Assembly (NCBI RefSeq): GCF_031877795.1
Contig: NC_133935.1
Location: 84,946,748 to 85,010,747, forward strand
Origin: Strix aluco
Taxonomy: Eukaryota; Chordata; Aves; Strigiformes; Strigidae
Length of the DNA: 64,000 nt
Direction of reading: 5' to 3'
Shown here: piece by piece, positions 48,851 through 59,911 of the stretch
How the letters are laid out: the number at the start of each line of letters is the position of its first letter
Numbering within the stretch: the first letter of the stretch is position 1
Translations under genes and position numbers: made by a program
Notes under the pieces: model-generated
What the model was told of the DNA's origin: nothing
Database searches by the model: none
The model's input: only the letters and a program-made list of their open reading frames with translations

Positions 48851-50612
48851 ACTTTGTTCCATAACCTGTCAGAGATGCACAGACATGAGAACACCTGTTA
48901 TCCCACAGTCAGTGGATGGATTGGACATGATGATTGTGGGGGGGTCCTGCGTGTTCTTGGCAAACATCATGTTTTGCAAAAACCCTGACTGTGCCAAAGA
49001 CAAGCCATGAAGCCCAATCCTCTCTCCCAGACCAGCACAAAAACCCACCAGTGCAACCAGAAAGGGAAATATTGTGCAATGCATTGCACTGCTATTGGGA
49101 AATACCAGAGGGTTTCATCTTCCCAGGTTGCATGTGTGGAGAAGAAAAAAAAAAGCCTCCCAAAGAAGCTGTAAAACTCACATTACAGGCTGAGACACGC
49201 GACTGAGCTATTTCAATGGCAGCCCATCAGCCAAAACCCAGCTGCCCAACACGTGCATGGTCTTACCCCGTGGCAGGCGTGGGATTGCCCGGCTTAGCTT
49301 AACCCTCACAGCACTGCTGAGTCAGGCTATCTGCAGGCAAATCAGCTTCACAGCTGTGGCAAAAAGCCTTCCAGGACTGACTGACATCCTCACAGCCTTT
49401 AATCAGCACCAGTCCCGTCCTTCTCGGCCCTTGGAGCAGCCGTTCTAGCACGCAGACAGCAGCAGCTTTGCTAGGAGCAGCTTCAGAAGGAAGCCAGAGA
49501 CACGTTCAGATCAGCTTAGCAGATAGGAAGGTAATTAATACCTGCAGTAAAACCACCAAGGACAGACAGGTGGGCTTTTTGTTTGAGCCTCCCCCTCCCA
49601 ACCTTACTCCCTGTCTGGGACATTGCTGGTCATCCAGCTCCAAGAGCATTTCAAGGGATGATAGTGAGATGCCAGAGACATCATGCTGAGTCATATCTGC
49701 ATTCCTGAGCCTGTAGCTCCTTTCTGCTGAGTCTCGAAGGAGGTGCCTGGAGGTGACCTGTTGTGCCGACAAGGTGGGTGTCCAGCCCTGTGCGAGATAA
49801 GGGCAATGAAAACCCCATTTCATCTTTCATGAGTGATGAAGGGCCATCACCCATTCTCTGACCAGTGGTGCTTCTTCCCCCAGTGTTACTGCAAGTTAAT
49901 CGGGCATGGTGTTTTCCAACAAAGGAATGTTTTGTCAAAAAAGGCCAATGCTTTGTTTAAAACATCTCCAGCAAAACAGGAAAAATGATATGTCAGTTCA
50001 TGGGGTCAAAAGGAGCTTTGGAAATTTTGAAAAATATTGGTTTCAATCCCATTTAGACAGGAAGATATTTTTGTTTTTATTTACGTTTAAAAGAGATCTC
50101 TGGTGAACCGAAGGCCTTGGTTTTCAGCCAGGTTTAACCATGAGTCTTGCAAACCCCTTATTACAACTCTTCTGACTTAATTCACTTTCTTCCCAGTCCC
50201 ATCTCTCTCTAGGTTTTGCTGATTCTTGCAAGTGATTTTATGTAAGGGATGCGGATGGACCTCTCTCACCTCTGCAACAAACCCAGTCATGGGCAAAATT
50301 ATGCCAGAAGAGGAGGCTTGAAATTAGTCTGTGCAATGGCCATGCTCAGAAATATTTGCTATAAGCCTGCACGCTGGTTTAGCAGGTCTGGAAAGGCATC
50401 CCAGTCATTATTACAAATTAATTATGGTTAATATTAGTGCTTTATTATTTTATTATGCCTTGCTTATACAGCATCCAGTCCCTGATGGGTAATTTATAGC
50501 CAGATAAGAAAATAACTTCCCTGCCCCAAGTAGCTTCTAAAAGGTAGGCTCATCCACACCAATGGGGCTTCTAATAGTGCAAAAATTCTGCTGAGAATGT
50601 GCCCAAATAGAT
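48851..50612. other. Noncoding stretch
   Basis: No gene was recognised. AACTTCCCTGCCCCAAGTAGCTTCTAAAAGG near 50514-50544 resembles the 'cagtccctgccccaaagagcttacaat' segment of old amniote repeats, but is too short to place. Confidence 0.5.
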
Positions 50613-50618
50613 GACATC
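50613..50618. repeat. Target-site duplication, left copy (GACATC)
   Basis: This 6-bp copy immediately precedes the LTR. The matching copy is at 50983-50988. Confidence 0.88.
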
Positions 50619-50982
50619 TGCTGACACGGAAGTCCCCGACACAACTTATACCACCAATGTGATCAAGTTAATACCACTTTATTAAAGGATACAGAGCAAT
50701 TTATACACTAGCATAAAGTAGACACGTTGCTATCTTATTGCTAATAGGCTAAAGCTACTAGTCCATGGTTGGTCCCGGTGTGGTGTCCACGCGCTGCTCT
50801 ACTACTAGGTAGGCGTCCTGTTTTCAACAGTCCAACTTCCTTATCTTTTTGCTACGCACACAGTTTCTTCATCTCCTTTGACCTTGCATGTGTCCTTCAC
50901 AGCAGCTGCAGCCTGTTGTTACAGAGAGGCCACTCCGTCTGGATCGCTCATCATATGTCCGTTGTTTTCCAGCCATTCCACA
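50619..50982 (-). mobile_element. Solo LTR of an ERVK-type endogenous retrovirus
   Basis: The 364-bp unit begins TGCTGACACGG and ends CATTCCACA on the + strand, so on the - strand it runs TGTGGAATGG...GTGTCAGCA with the required TG...CA ends. On the - strand a TATAAA box (plus 50700-50705) and an AATAAA signal (plus 50678-50683) lie in the normal order near its 3' side. GACATC flanks it directly on both sides. A 6-bp duplication is typical of ERVK (betaretrovirus-like) and alpharetroviral integrases. There is no internal viral sequence, so it is a recombined solo copy. Confidence 0.88.
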
Positions 50983-50988
50983 GACATC
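50983..50988. repeat. Target-site duplication, right copy (GACATC)
   Basis: This 6-bp copy immediately follows the LTR and is identical to the left copy. No substitution has accumulated in it, which fits a fairly young insertion. Confidence 0.88.
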
Positions 50989-53900
50989 CTCTCAGGAAAA
51001 ACTTGGAAAAAAATATTAAAATGATAAATGAAAGTGCTGGCTGGAAAGGCATTTTGCAGCAATAACTCTGACACTGTAAATAGGTACGTCTCAGGTAGAA
51101 AGGACAACTTTCTCCTCCAAGAACTCCTCCAACATCCCCGAGATGACTCCCAGATCCCTCTTCTCACCTTTCTCCAGGAGGTTAAAGCCACAAGTGCAGA
51201 CCCCAAAAAAACCTGACATCTAACCTTTGTACCCATACAGCAGAAACTAGGCATGGGGAGCTACTGGTGGTGGTTGAGCAATTATCAAAAGGGTTAATGA
51301 GCAGGATGTCTGCAGTTTGTCAAAGGACAGAAGGTGGCCTTGGGGTACTGCACAAGGAGGACACGCTTGGGAGATGCCTACACATTGCATAGAAAATACA
51401 GAGCAAGAAGCAAACGCATGGCGCTGCGAATGCCTAGGGAATGCTGAAGGATGGGGCGATTAGAAAGAGTTAGGTGGATGCATGGCAGGAGAGCACGTCT
51501 GCCACTTGTCACAGATGAATCAAGGCTGGGCAGAAGGAAGAGTGAGTGAGTCAGGACACCTGGTTGGTAGGGTGGTGTCACCCATCAGAGCGGGTGATAT
51601 TAATACTGTCTGGAAGGTAAAAGAGCAGCTGTGGAAGAGCCAAAGTAAGTCACAGTCCTCACCAGTGGGAGAACCAGGAAGAAAATCAACCATTAACACT
51701 TGGATCATCACCCTGAAATGTAGGTCAATGGTGTGATTTCCCTGTAGAGACACCCCCCAGGACAGCGTGCTTGCAGCATGGAGTGGACGGGGTGACCAGG
51801 TACCAGTATGAGAGCTACAGCTTCATTCCCCTCCTTTCTTACTGTGCATCAGTGCCCTGGAGTAATGAGCGGGTAGAGGTGGGCCAAGAACCAGAGAAAT
51901 GCATGGTGATGTTTGCTTCTCCATGCCACCATATGGTGGGACTCCTGCTCCCACCAAGGGAGGACATCAGTATTTTTAGGTACCCCCCACCTCCCCTAAG
52001 TCAACACATCCCCTGCCAGACAGAAAGCCTTCTCCTCTCTCATCAGGAAAAGGCAGCTCTGCCCACAGGTTGGCATCCAGCTTTGGTGGAGGCATCCAAC
52101 GCAGGCTCTCCAGTCTGGTTTGGATGACATTTATCAAAATGCTGGGTTTTCTTTCTGCTGAGGCTGAGTTAGTTGTTTTGGTGGATAAAGGCAGCAAAAG
52201 GCAAGACCCAGCTCTGGAAATACCTCCTCATAATGACCAAAATCACAGCTTAATTGTGGGGTTCTGCAGCTAGAAATATCTGGATTTGGGGCTGTGCTCG
52301 TTCTCGAGCTGCCCTTCACCATGGTAATTATTCGTTAGGTCTTAATTACTGTTTCTCTTCGTAGCTCCAATTCAGCCGTGCTTTTAGGTCACAACCTCTG
52401 CTGCCATCCACTTTTCTAACTTCTGCACCAGGCCACCAGTTGGTACAAATTTTTGCCAACATTGATTTCAGTACAAAGAGCAGCCAGATACCTCCTGTGG
52501 CAGTAAAGACCAAATAATGTTTGCTGGGTGTCTGACTAGGAGTGGATGCAATATGAGAGTCTGTACCTTGTACTAGAGGGAGAAGCAATTCACAAAGCCT
52601 GTGTGATCCTGAACGTTGTCTCATCACCATCCCTTCAGATCTTGCTAGCTCTGAGTCTTCTTAGATCAGCAAGAAATTATCTTCTTACTTTGCTAACAAG
52701 CTCGGTGGACAGATGCATCAGTTGGGTTTTGTCTAGCTTGTCATGAAGCTCAGCAGACTCAGTAACCTTGTCATGGTCTTATCAAGTTGCAAATTGGATT
52801 TCCCTTAGGATCGTTGGAGATAACATTCAAGAAGACCCCTCAAGGCATTTAGTGCATCATTAGTTGGGCTGGAGCTGCTGGGTCCTCAAGAGATAGTGGG
52901 GGCTCATGAGGGAAGAGACTACCAGGAGATCTGAGGCCTGGCCAATCTCAGTACACCATTGACTGATTTCTTTGTATTCCGTTGCTCTGTGGACTGTCTC
53001 ATCTTGACATGTGTTGGCTGGTGCATCAGACCACAAGGAAAGCATGAAGCAAACCTTACAATAAAGGTTTCCCTGGACACAGAGCCCAGCCTGGCCCCAG
53101 CAGCAGCAAGGACTGGTTCACCCCATGGCCTCCCCAGACCAGGCACAGGGTCTGGGGGTGGACCATGGAGCAGGACAGAGGATCAGCAGGATGCAGCAGG
53201 GCACTTTCAGGGGGAATATGAGACATGAAGCCAACTTTGTGGATGTAGGCACTGTACATGAATTTCAGGGGTATGTCAATCATTTTGGTATTGACTCTTA
53301 CCACTATTCGTCCTTCCACGCGATGTAATTTCTTCTAGCATTGCTGACAACTATTTTCAGTTTCAATTCACTTTTTCTAACCAGTTCCTTCCCAGAAGCA
53401 CTCCCAGCAGAGGCCCAATGACCAAACCTTTAAGGTCTCCCCTGAATCCTGCCATGCCTGCAGATAACTGCATCTCTGCAAACAGGCCAGATCATCCACG
53501 GCAAACAGGTCATACCCCAAGAGGAAAAGATTAGAAAGAAAAAGCACATGGCTGGGGAAATTACAGAGTCTGATTTCTCAACTGCTCTCTTGTCTGAAAA
53601 AAAAAAATTCCTTCTATGTATTTATCCAGGAAGTTGCATGGGCTGTCACAAGGTATATGTTACTGGCCAGCTATTTCTAAGCAGCAGCTCAGAGGCAGAA
53701 TTGTTTCCAAACAGCTCTGATGGCTGCTCCTCATTGCTGCACAGCGGGGGAAGCAGGGCTGGGAGGATGCTCTGCAGCAGTCAGAAGGGTAACAAGAGGG
53801 GCTACAGCTGGAGTTTTCTCCAGCAGGACCAACTCATGGGGCTTAGGAGCATCTGAGCAGGTCCAGCTGCAGACTGGGTGGTTGTTGCTGGTAGCACAGC

Positions 53901-54856
53901 TACTGTTGTCCCTTTTTTTTTTCCTTCTAGATGCATCCTCTTTACTTGACCTTTTAAATTCAGAGAGATTTTCAAAAAACGCTCTAAGTCTGTGTGGTTT
54001 TTGGAAAGAGCAGGACCTCAGCATCGTAGGTCTTCCCATCTACTTTTAGCGGGACGTTGCCTCATGAAAAGCCAAGGCATGTGTGGCCAGGGGTGGAAGA
54101 GGCTCTCAGTGCCATGATGGGCAGGTGGGAAGAAGGGGAGCCAGCAGCTAGTGGTGACACCCTTGAAGGCAAATGAGCTGAAGGATGGGACCAGTGTTGA
54201 ACCCTTGTCCATTTGGCTGGGGATGCAGGCAGAGATGTGCAGTGCCAGGGCCAGGGGAACCCTCAATGGGCAGGGGTGAAGTTGGAGGAGAAGGGCTTAG
54301 ACTCTGCAGTAGGAGCCACAACAGAAGGATTTTACTGGGGGCATGAAATTGTCAGGAGCAAGTTTTTGCCCCCCCAGACCCACACTGAGCCTGAACGCTC
54401 ATGAGAATGGGCTGTTTCACCAGGGGAGGGGGCAGCTCGGGGAGAGGAGCCTGGCACTGCCCCATCACACCCCTCAGTCTCCGAGAGGAGAGAGGACACA
54501 GATGAACGCACAAGCAAGGGAGAGGCAAGGATCAAATATTCACATCCACTCAGCCTTCCCTTAGCCACAAACGAAGCCTGGGCTCCAAGTGCACCCTGGG
54601 AATGAGGAAGGGACCCCGACACTTTGCAGGGTTTAGGCACAGAGAAGCCAGTCTGTGATTTACACAGGCCTGTGCATAGCTGCAAAATAATTTTTCCGTG
54701 TTACAGAAGAAATATATTTCTTCCCAGGACGTGTTCATTGTATCAAAAGTGCACAAGTGCGTTTGGATACCTGGAGCTGTTGCAAATAATTCCCACTAGA
54801 GCCACAAGCAGCAAGTTGTTTCCCCTTGCAAAGCAACACCCCAAAATATCCATTTC
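50989..54856. other. Noncoding stretch, nothing recognised
   Basis: No transposon end or gene is visible. Paired overlapping open frames on both strands (for example 53720-54049 + and 53731-54039 -) are typical of chance in moderately GC-rich DNA. Confidence 0.55.
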
Positions 54857-54897
54857 TTTTTTTTTTTTCCACAGGTGGGGAAAAAAAAAAAAAAAAA
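54857..54897. repeat. T12-spacer-A17 inverted homopolymers
   Basis: Twelve T's (54857-54868), the 12-base spacer CCACAGGTGGGG and seventeen A's (54881-54897) form a potential snap-back hairpin. The spacer itself can pair (CCAC with GTGG). Two retroposed tails in opposite orientation could leave such a structure, but no body sequence supports that. Confidence 0.8.
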
Positions 54898-56872
54898 GAA
54901 AAACCCCTCCAATCCCATGACATGATGGCAGTCACTCCCCAGCCGGAGGCAGGTGAGCAGGGTGCCGGCTGTGCTTCACCCAACATGTTGCACTGTAAAG
55001 GTTTGCCCGTAGTTTATTTAATCCCTTGCACGTATCAGACACATTCCTGAGCCATCAATCAGAGCTGAGTCAGCCAGCGTGACTGGTCTGTCCTTTTTTA
55101 TTTTTTTTAGCAATCACAAGTTCTCTAGCCTTGTTTGCCAGCAGTGAGCTGGGGCTTTATTTTTTTTTAATGAAAATGGGACTTGGCTGGGGGCAGTGAA
55201 ATGTTCCCGCTGTCAAATATAACCTTTAAAGCCGCCCTGCCTCGAGGAACATCTCCTCTCTGTGATGCTACAAAATGCATCACATGGAAGAAAAATAAAG
55301 GATGCTGCCTGGGATGACGTTGGCCCATGAACCCCCTCCCTTGCATGACTCTCCTGCATGGACAGCACAATACAAGCCCCATCGTGCCCCCTGCATGCAG
55401 AAAGAGGAGAAAATATTTTTTTGGATGAGGTGTTTTCTTGCCTTGAAAACGCTGCCCACAGCCACGCTCTGGGAGGCAAAGCCTTTCTCCCTGTGTTCCC
55501 CTGGCAAGGACAAGGTCATCACAGCTTCAGAACCACCCGGGGGAGGCAGGGCAACAGCACTGCTGTTGTGACTACACATAATGTCAGCCCACTGCAGCTG
55601 GTGGTGTTATCGAAGCCCCCACATCCTTGCAGGACACTCTGCAAGTTTATGCTCACTGCCCTAAAATAAGGCAGGAGTGTTTAGTCTCTGCTTGGGTCAA
55701 GGAGACAGACAGATTGCTGGAGATTAAAAAAAAATAATAATTTAAAATCTTGTGGTTTCTGTCTGTCCCAGAGAGCACAGGTCCTCCCTACCCTCAGGAT
55801 GCCTGCAGGGATGAGCATCACCCTCGAGCCTCACACGTCTGCATGCACACCTGGAAAGAAATTATTGCAGATGCCTCCATCAAGCTTAAAATCAGAGACC
55901 CCTCTCCCTGGTGAGGGGCCCTGTTGCACAGAGCAATCAGACCAAATGACCCCTGCGCATCCCAGCTGCATCCCAGGAAACCCCAGCCAAAGCAAGGCTC
56001 AAGGTGCTCCAGAAGCCCAGGGAAGATCAGAGCAAGAGTTGCACGTCAGCCAAACAGTGGCTAACCACAGAGATGAGCTTGAATAGCAGTGATCCACACC
56101 TTTTTTCCCATTTCACTACTAACAAGCAAGCTTTCAGAGTCACAACTGTTCGAGGGAAGACAAGCCTCCAGCCACATGGGGAGCATCCACCCAAGATGCA
56201 CTCTGGAGCATCACATTCAAATTACACCTTTCCCTGCCTCCTCCCCCTCTTTTTCTCTGGAGCCAGGGGGGAAAAAAAAAACCAAAACAAAAAAACAAAC
56301 AAACCACCAAAACCAAACTTTGCTTGCAGGTGGCATCTGCTGGTTTCCTGCCTTCAGGACAGAGACAGCAACTATCTCCAAGGACAGCTCTTGTCCAGCC
56401 CTTTGGCTTCATTTAGCACCAAATCATTTTAAGCAGGTATTTGGTTTCAACAGCTGTATTAGGTCTGAATAAATGCCTAGTCCTGCCTAACTTGCAGCCT
56501 AGATGAAGATCTAGGCAGGACATATTCCTGCACATCACCTTTATACTCGACAGTGGTGTAGTGGGTAGAGCTGTGGGGGTATGTTCTTGCCCTGATTAGG
56601 TGTCACCACTTAGTTGGAGGAATGACACCCTCAACTCCACTGATGAGCTCTGCAAAATTACTATTCAGTCAGAAAAAAAAGGATCATGCCATGGGATCCA
56701 AATGGTTTCCCCTTGAAAATGTTCCTCAGAAAACCCACTGTGAGGTCAGGAGAGATTTATGAGGCACAGGAACGTATGTGCAAGGCATGGCACATGGTCA
56801 CCCTTGGGGCCACCAAGCCACATGCGAGATGGGCCTGAGGGCTTATGTCCTAACACAAGGAAGAACCAGGTC
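54898..56872. other. Noncoding stretch
   Basis: No gene was recognised. A- and T-runs become frequent (55.09, 55.16, 55.73, 56.27 kb). AACAAAAAAACAAACAAACC near 56285-56304 is a low-complexity A/C patch. Confidence 0.5.
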
Positions 56873-56875
56873 ACA

Positions 56876-56990
56876 TCTGTATTTCAACAAGATATTTTAT
56901 TGGTCCAGCAACTGCAAAATATACAAATTTCTGAAAGGCATACCCTGTTTTTAAGCTGGCACAGCTTTATATCAGGCAATTATTCCAGAC
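56876..56990 (-). terminator. AATAAA polyadenylation block, or old amniote repeat tail
   Basis: On the - strand, GTTGCTGGACCAATAAAATA is followed by TCTTGTTGAAATACA and a GT-rich ACCTGGTTCTTCCTTGTGTT, a normal cleavage-site layout with the signal at plus 56896-56901. The same block also recalls an old dispersed amniote repeat ending 'gaagttggtccaataaaagatatt', including an AGCTTGAAA-like stretch upstream. It could be one, the other, or a repeat co-opted as a signal. Confidence 0.35.
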
Positions 56991-57495
56991 GTATATACAG
57001 AACAGTTAACATACCACAAATCCAAAGAAAAAAAATCCTAAGTAACTACCCTTCTCTCCAAGCTTTGCAGTATACATTAAATAAATAAAGAGCGCTTTGC
57101 TATCAAAAAAATAATAAAAAAATAAATTCAAGTATCACAAAGGAAAACAAAACCAGGAAAAAAAAAAAAAGAGAGGGGGAAGAAATCATTGGTGTGTTTG
57201 ACAAGTCCCCTCTCCCCACCCACCCTGGCTGCAGCATCACTGCCTGGTCCTTGGCTCTGTTAACCAAAAGTGATAGGCAGTGAGTTTCTGAGGCAGCGTG
57301 ATGGCATGGGGCTGACACCATCCCACCTACCGCTAACCCCTCCAGCGTGAGAGAACCTCTCTGCTGCTCAGAGACCAATTTTCCCCTTGCTGGAAAAAAT
57401 GCCAGGTTCAAATTTCATCTTTTTGTAGACCTACTGAGACTTCTATTATTCCCAAAGGAAGAAAGTTTAGGGTCATCAAGTTTTTTTGCCGTTCG

Positions 57496-57553
57496 ATTTT
57501 TTTTATATATATATATATTTATATATATATAAAAATGTATATACACACACAAA
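57496..57553. repeat. AT-rich palindromic microsatellite
   Basis: A T-run leads into TATATATATATATATTTATATATATATA, then TATACACACACA. The alternating TA blocks on both sides of TTT can fold on themselves. Length is probably variable between individuals. Confidence 0.9.
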
Positions 57554-57801
57554 TACACGCCAAAACATCTGCAGAATTACATGTTTACAGGATTGATCAC
57601 GGGGCAGCCAGACGTCATGTTTGCATTTGCTGGCTTATCTTTTTGTAGCAGGAGGTGAAAGATAAAACTCCCTCGGAAGCAGGCCAAAAAGGCAAGTGAC
57701 TTGCCTTCCCAAAACATTCGTTTTTCTCAAAGTCAGAGAAACCGAAAGGGCAGATAAACTGTGCACGCAGGGAGAAGTCTGCTTTTAATGCAGTAATTAT
57801 T

Positions 57802-57816
57802 AAAAAAAAAAAAAAA
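57802..57816. repeat. A15 tract
   Basis: Fifteen A's followed by GAGGAGGGGGG. It is one of a series of + strand A-runs in this region. Confidence 0.9.
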
Positions 57817-58311
57817 AGAGGAGGGGGGAAGTGTTCTTTGTTTCATCTGTACAGGAATATAATACACATATGCACAAGCTCACACAGGCAGGGCACTGCC
57901 GAGACTGTCTCCCCCGGTCGGATACAGACCGAGCGCATCCCGGCCCCCTCCCACCATGGGTGCTGCTCCGAGCACACGCTTTGGCTGCACGAGGCTGAAG
58001 CGCTAGGCACTGTGGTTCGCCTTTTCCCAAAGGAAAAACAAGACCAAACCCCCCAAAAAAACATATACACACACACAAAAAAAATTCATTTCTCCCCAAA
58101 CCTCTCTGCTCCCAGCTGTAGGGATGTTCCTACCCAGGGGGCTGGGGAAAGCCATGGGAAGGATGAAACCAAAGGGCCGCCCATCTCCAATCCACCAGCC
58201 CAGCGTTGCAAGAGAACTTGGCTGCCTTCACCTCCTGCCTCCAGCGCAGCCGTGCAGCCAAAAAGCATGAGATGGGGATGGAGATGCTGCTGCCCATAGG
58301 GGTAGGGGAAG

Positions 58312-58360
58312 AAAAAAAAAAAAAGACCCCAACCCAAAACCCTAAAAAAAAAAAAAAAAA
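58312..58360. repeat. Paired A13 and A17 tracts
   Basis: A13 (58312-58324) and A17 (58344-58360) are separated by GACCCCAACCCAAAACCCT. Frames crossing them read poly-Lys (+) or poly-Phe (-) and are not genes. Confidence 0.9.
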
Positions 58361-58587
58361 TCAAAATCCACAGACTTTTGCACAAAGCAATAGTGGTTAA
58401 TTGCCATTTTTAACTGTTGTCTCACAGCCTGGGACAGGCTGCCAAGAAGGGATCTCACATATCAAACCACTGAGAGTTGGCTGATGGAGTCTAATTCAGG
58501 ACCTTGCCCCATTTTCCCCCCCACACACACACCTTGAATGCCATAACTACTGTTTTTTTGTAGTCCCAGCTTTCCAGTATGCAAAAT

Positions 58588-58608
58588 AAAAAAAAAAAAA
58601 AAAAAAAT
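58588..58608. repeat. A21 tract
   Basis: Twenty-one A's after GCAAAAT. The stretch before the run contains no mRNA-like polyadenylation signal. Confidence 0.9.
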
Positions 58609-58715
58609 TAAAAAGTTGCCTGTATTCAGGCTTCCCCTGTTAAGGGGCACAACTCAAAAAAAAATAGTCATGCTCCTGCCACAAATAAAGTGCAAAAACC
58701 AAGCGGTTTCTAGGT

Positions 58716-58756
58716 ATACACATACACACACACACACGTGTGCATGTATATATATT
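58716..58756. repeat. (CA)n(TG)n(TA)n compound microsatellite
   Basis: A CA run (58721-58738) passes into CGTGTGCATG and then TATATATAT. Such alternating purine-pyrimidine DNA can adopt Z-form. Confidence 0.9.
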
Positions 58757-58925
58757 AAATTAAAAAAAGAGAACACAGACAAAACTGTCCCTTCTTGTGG
58801 CTTTTTGCAGTCACACAGGAACTCCTGCATCCTGGCCAAAGCTCTGGCCACCTCCATGAGACCTGTGTATCTGTAAAATGCATCTAAGCTCAGCCTGTCC
58901 ACCTGCAATGACGCAGGGATTCAAA

Positions 58926-58937
58926 CCCCCCCCCCCC
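58926..58937. repeat. C12 tract followed by A6
   Basis: Twelve C's and then six A's. Long C-runs are rare, and this length is also prone to sequencing or assembly error. Confidence 0.85.
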
Positions 58938-59755
58938 AAAAAATCTCCACTTTCCTCCAAGGCAGAGGAAAGGGGAGATGAAGTACCAGCACAGCACCTC
59001 AACAAGTGCTCAGTCTCCCCAGAAAATCAACACTCGCCTGAACTCACGAGCATCCCCTGGCTTCTCCCCGAGATGAAAGCATCACCTGAGCCAGGATCAT
59101 CGTGACTCCCCTTACACTACAGGCAGCTCGTGACTGGTTTTAGAAGCAGATCTATACTCTCTGCAAGCCCCTTAAAGGTGTGTTGATTCAAAAAAAAAAG
59201 AGAAAGACCCATATATTTTTGTTGTGTGGTGGTTTGGGTTTTTTTTTGTTAAACCCAGCAGTTCTTGTGGTGAAAGATTTCACGTAACTGCCTTCCTGGT
59301 GCTCACAGGCCTGGGTGAGCCGGGCTTTGCGTGTGCGACGGGCTGTAGCACAGGTAAGTGACTGCAGCACAGCGCATTAGGGGCTTTCTTCAAAAGTAGT
59401 TAATAATAATAATAATAAAAAAAATGCAAAATCCCTTTGCTCCCCCCCCACTTCCCCCTACTTCTCTGCTAACCCCGCACCATCCACATATATACATCCC
59501 ACCCAGAGATGGATGGGTACCAATCATCTATACAAAAGGAGATCAAAACCACTTACAGAGGAAAATTAAACTCCTGTGCGCTAGAAGCACTTTACAGCTT
59601 GCTACGATCTAACAGGACGCCGGAGAGGAGAGCAAATGCTGCAGCCTAAAGATCTGGTGGTGACCCTGGGGAGCTTGGCTCCTCTCCTCCGCTCTCCTGC
59701 ATCTCCCCCCTTCAGCAGAGCAGTTTGCAGATGAACAGGCATGGGTAGAAACAGC

Positions 59756-59877
59756 CGAGGGTCGACCTCGCCGGAGACGGAGGAGACCGGTTTATAAGCA
59801 AGCTTCGGAAATGGCGATGGGATGGGAAGCTGACGTCGCCGGTGGCGTCGCTGGTGGCGTCGCGACAGCGCCAACGG
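59756..59877. promoter_or_regulatory. Small CpG cluster with 12-bp GTCGCYGGTGGC repeat
   Basis: I count 18 CpG dinucleotides in about 122 bp, far denser than anywhere else in the window. At 59835-59863 the unit GTCGC[C/T]GGTGGC is present 2.4 times, preceded by TGACGTCG (59831-59838), a CRE-like site. GTCGAC sits at 59761. This could be a CpG-rich part of an exon, a small CpG island or a short promoter element. Surrounding CpG density is too low for a typical promoter island. Confidence 0.4.
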
Positions 59878-59879
59878 AG

Positions 59880-59911
59880 TCACAATGGCTTCTGCGAGTT
59901 GTTCATGTTCT
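59880..59911 (-). other. Candidate splice acceptor and short coding end
   Basis: On the - strand CCTTCCCCTCTCATTGCAG is a well-formed acceptor, its AG at plus 59911-59910. In one phase the exon then reads N-M-N-N-S-Q-K-P-L followed by TGA (stop at plus 59880-59882). In another phase it stays open for about 100 codons of Arg/Pro-rich text, which looks like chance in GC-rich DNA. No family is recognised from either reading. Confidence 0.25.

Larger units (their letters stand above)
56873..59909 (-). other. Candidate terminal exon with long 3' UTR (gene unidentified)
   Basis: If the splice acceptor at 59910-59911 and the polyadenylation signal at 56896-56901 belong together, this would be a roughly 3-kb last exon read leftwards. 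Supporting signs are an absence of recognisable CR1, LTR or MIR sequence, many U-runs on the sense strand (complements of the A-runs at 57.80, 58.31, 58.34 and 58.59 kb) and a Pumilio-type TGTATATA (plus 57538-57545). Against it, the coding part would be only about ten codons, no homologous protein was recognised, and the polyadenylation block resembles an old repeat. Whether it is an mRNA or a lncRNA cannot be told from the window. Confidence 0.25.

Noticed and set aside
56550-56585. tRNA-like GTGGTGTAGTGGGTAGAGC
   Set aside because: It resembles a D-arm and A-box only. No anticodon arm, T-arm or B-box GGTTCGAATCC follows.
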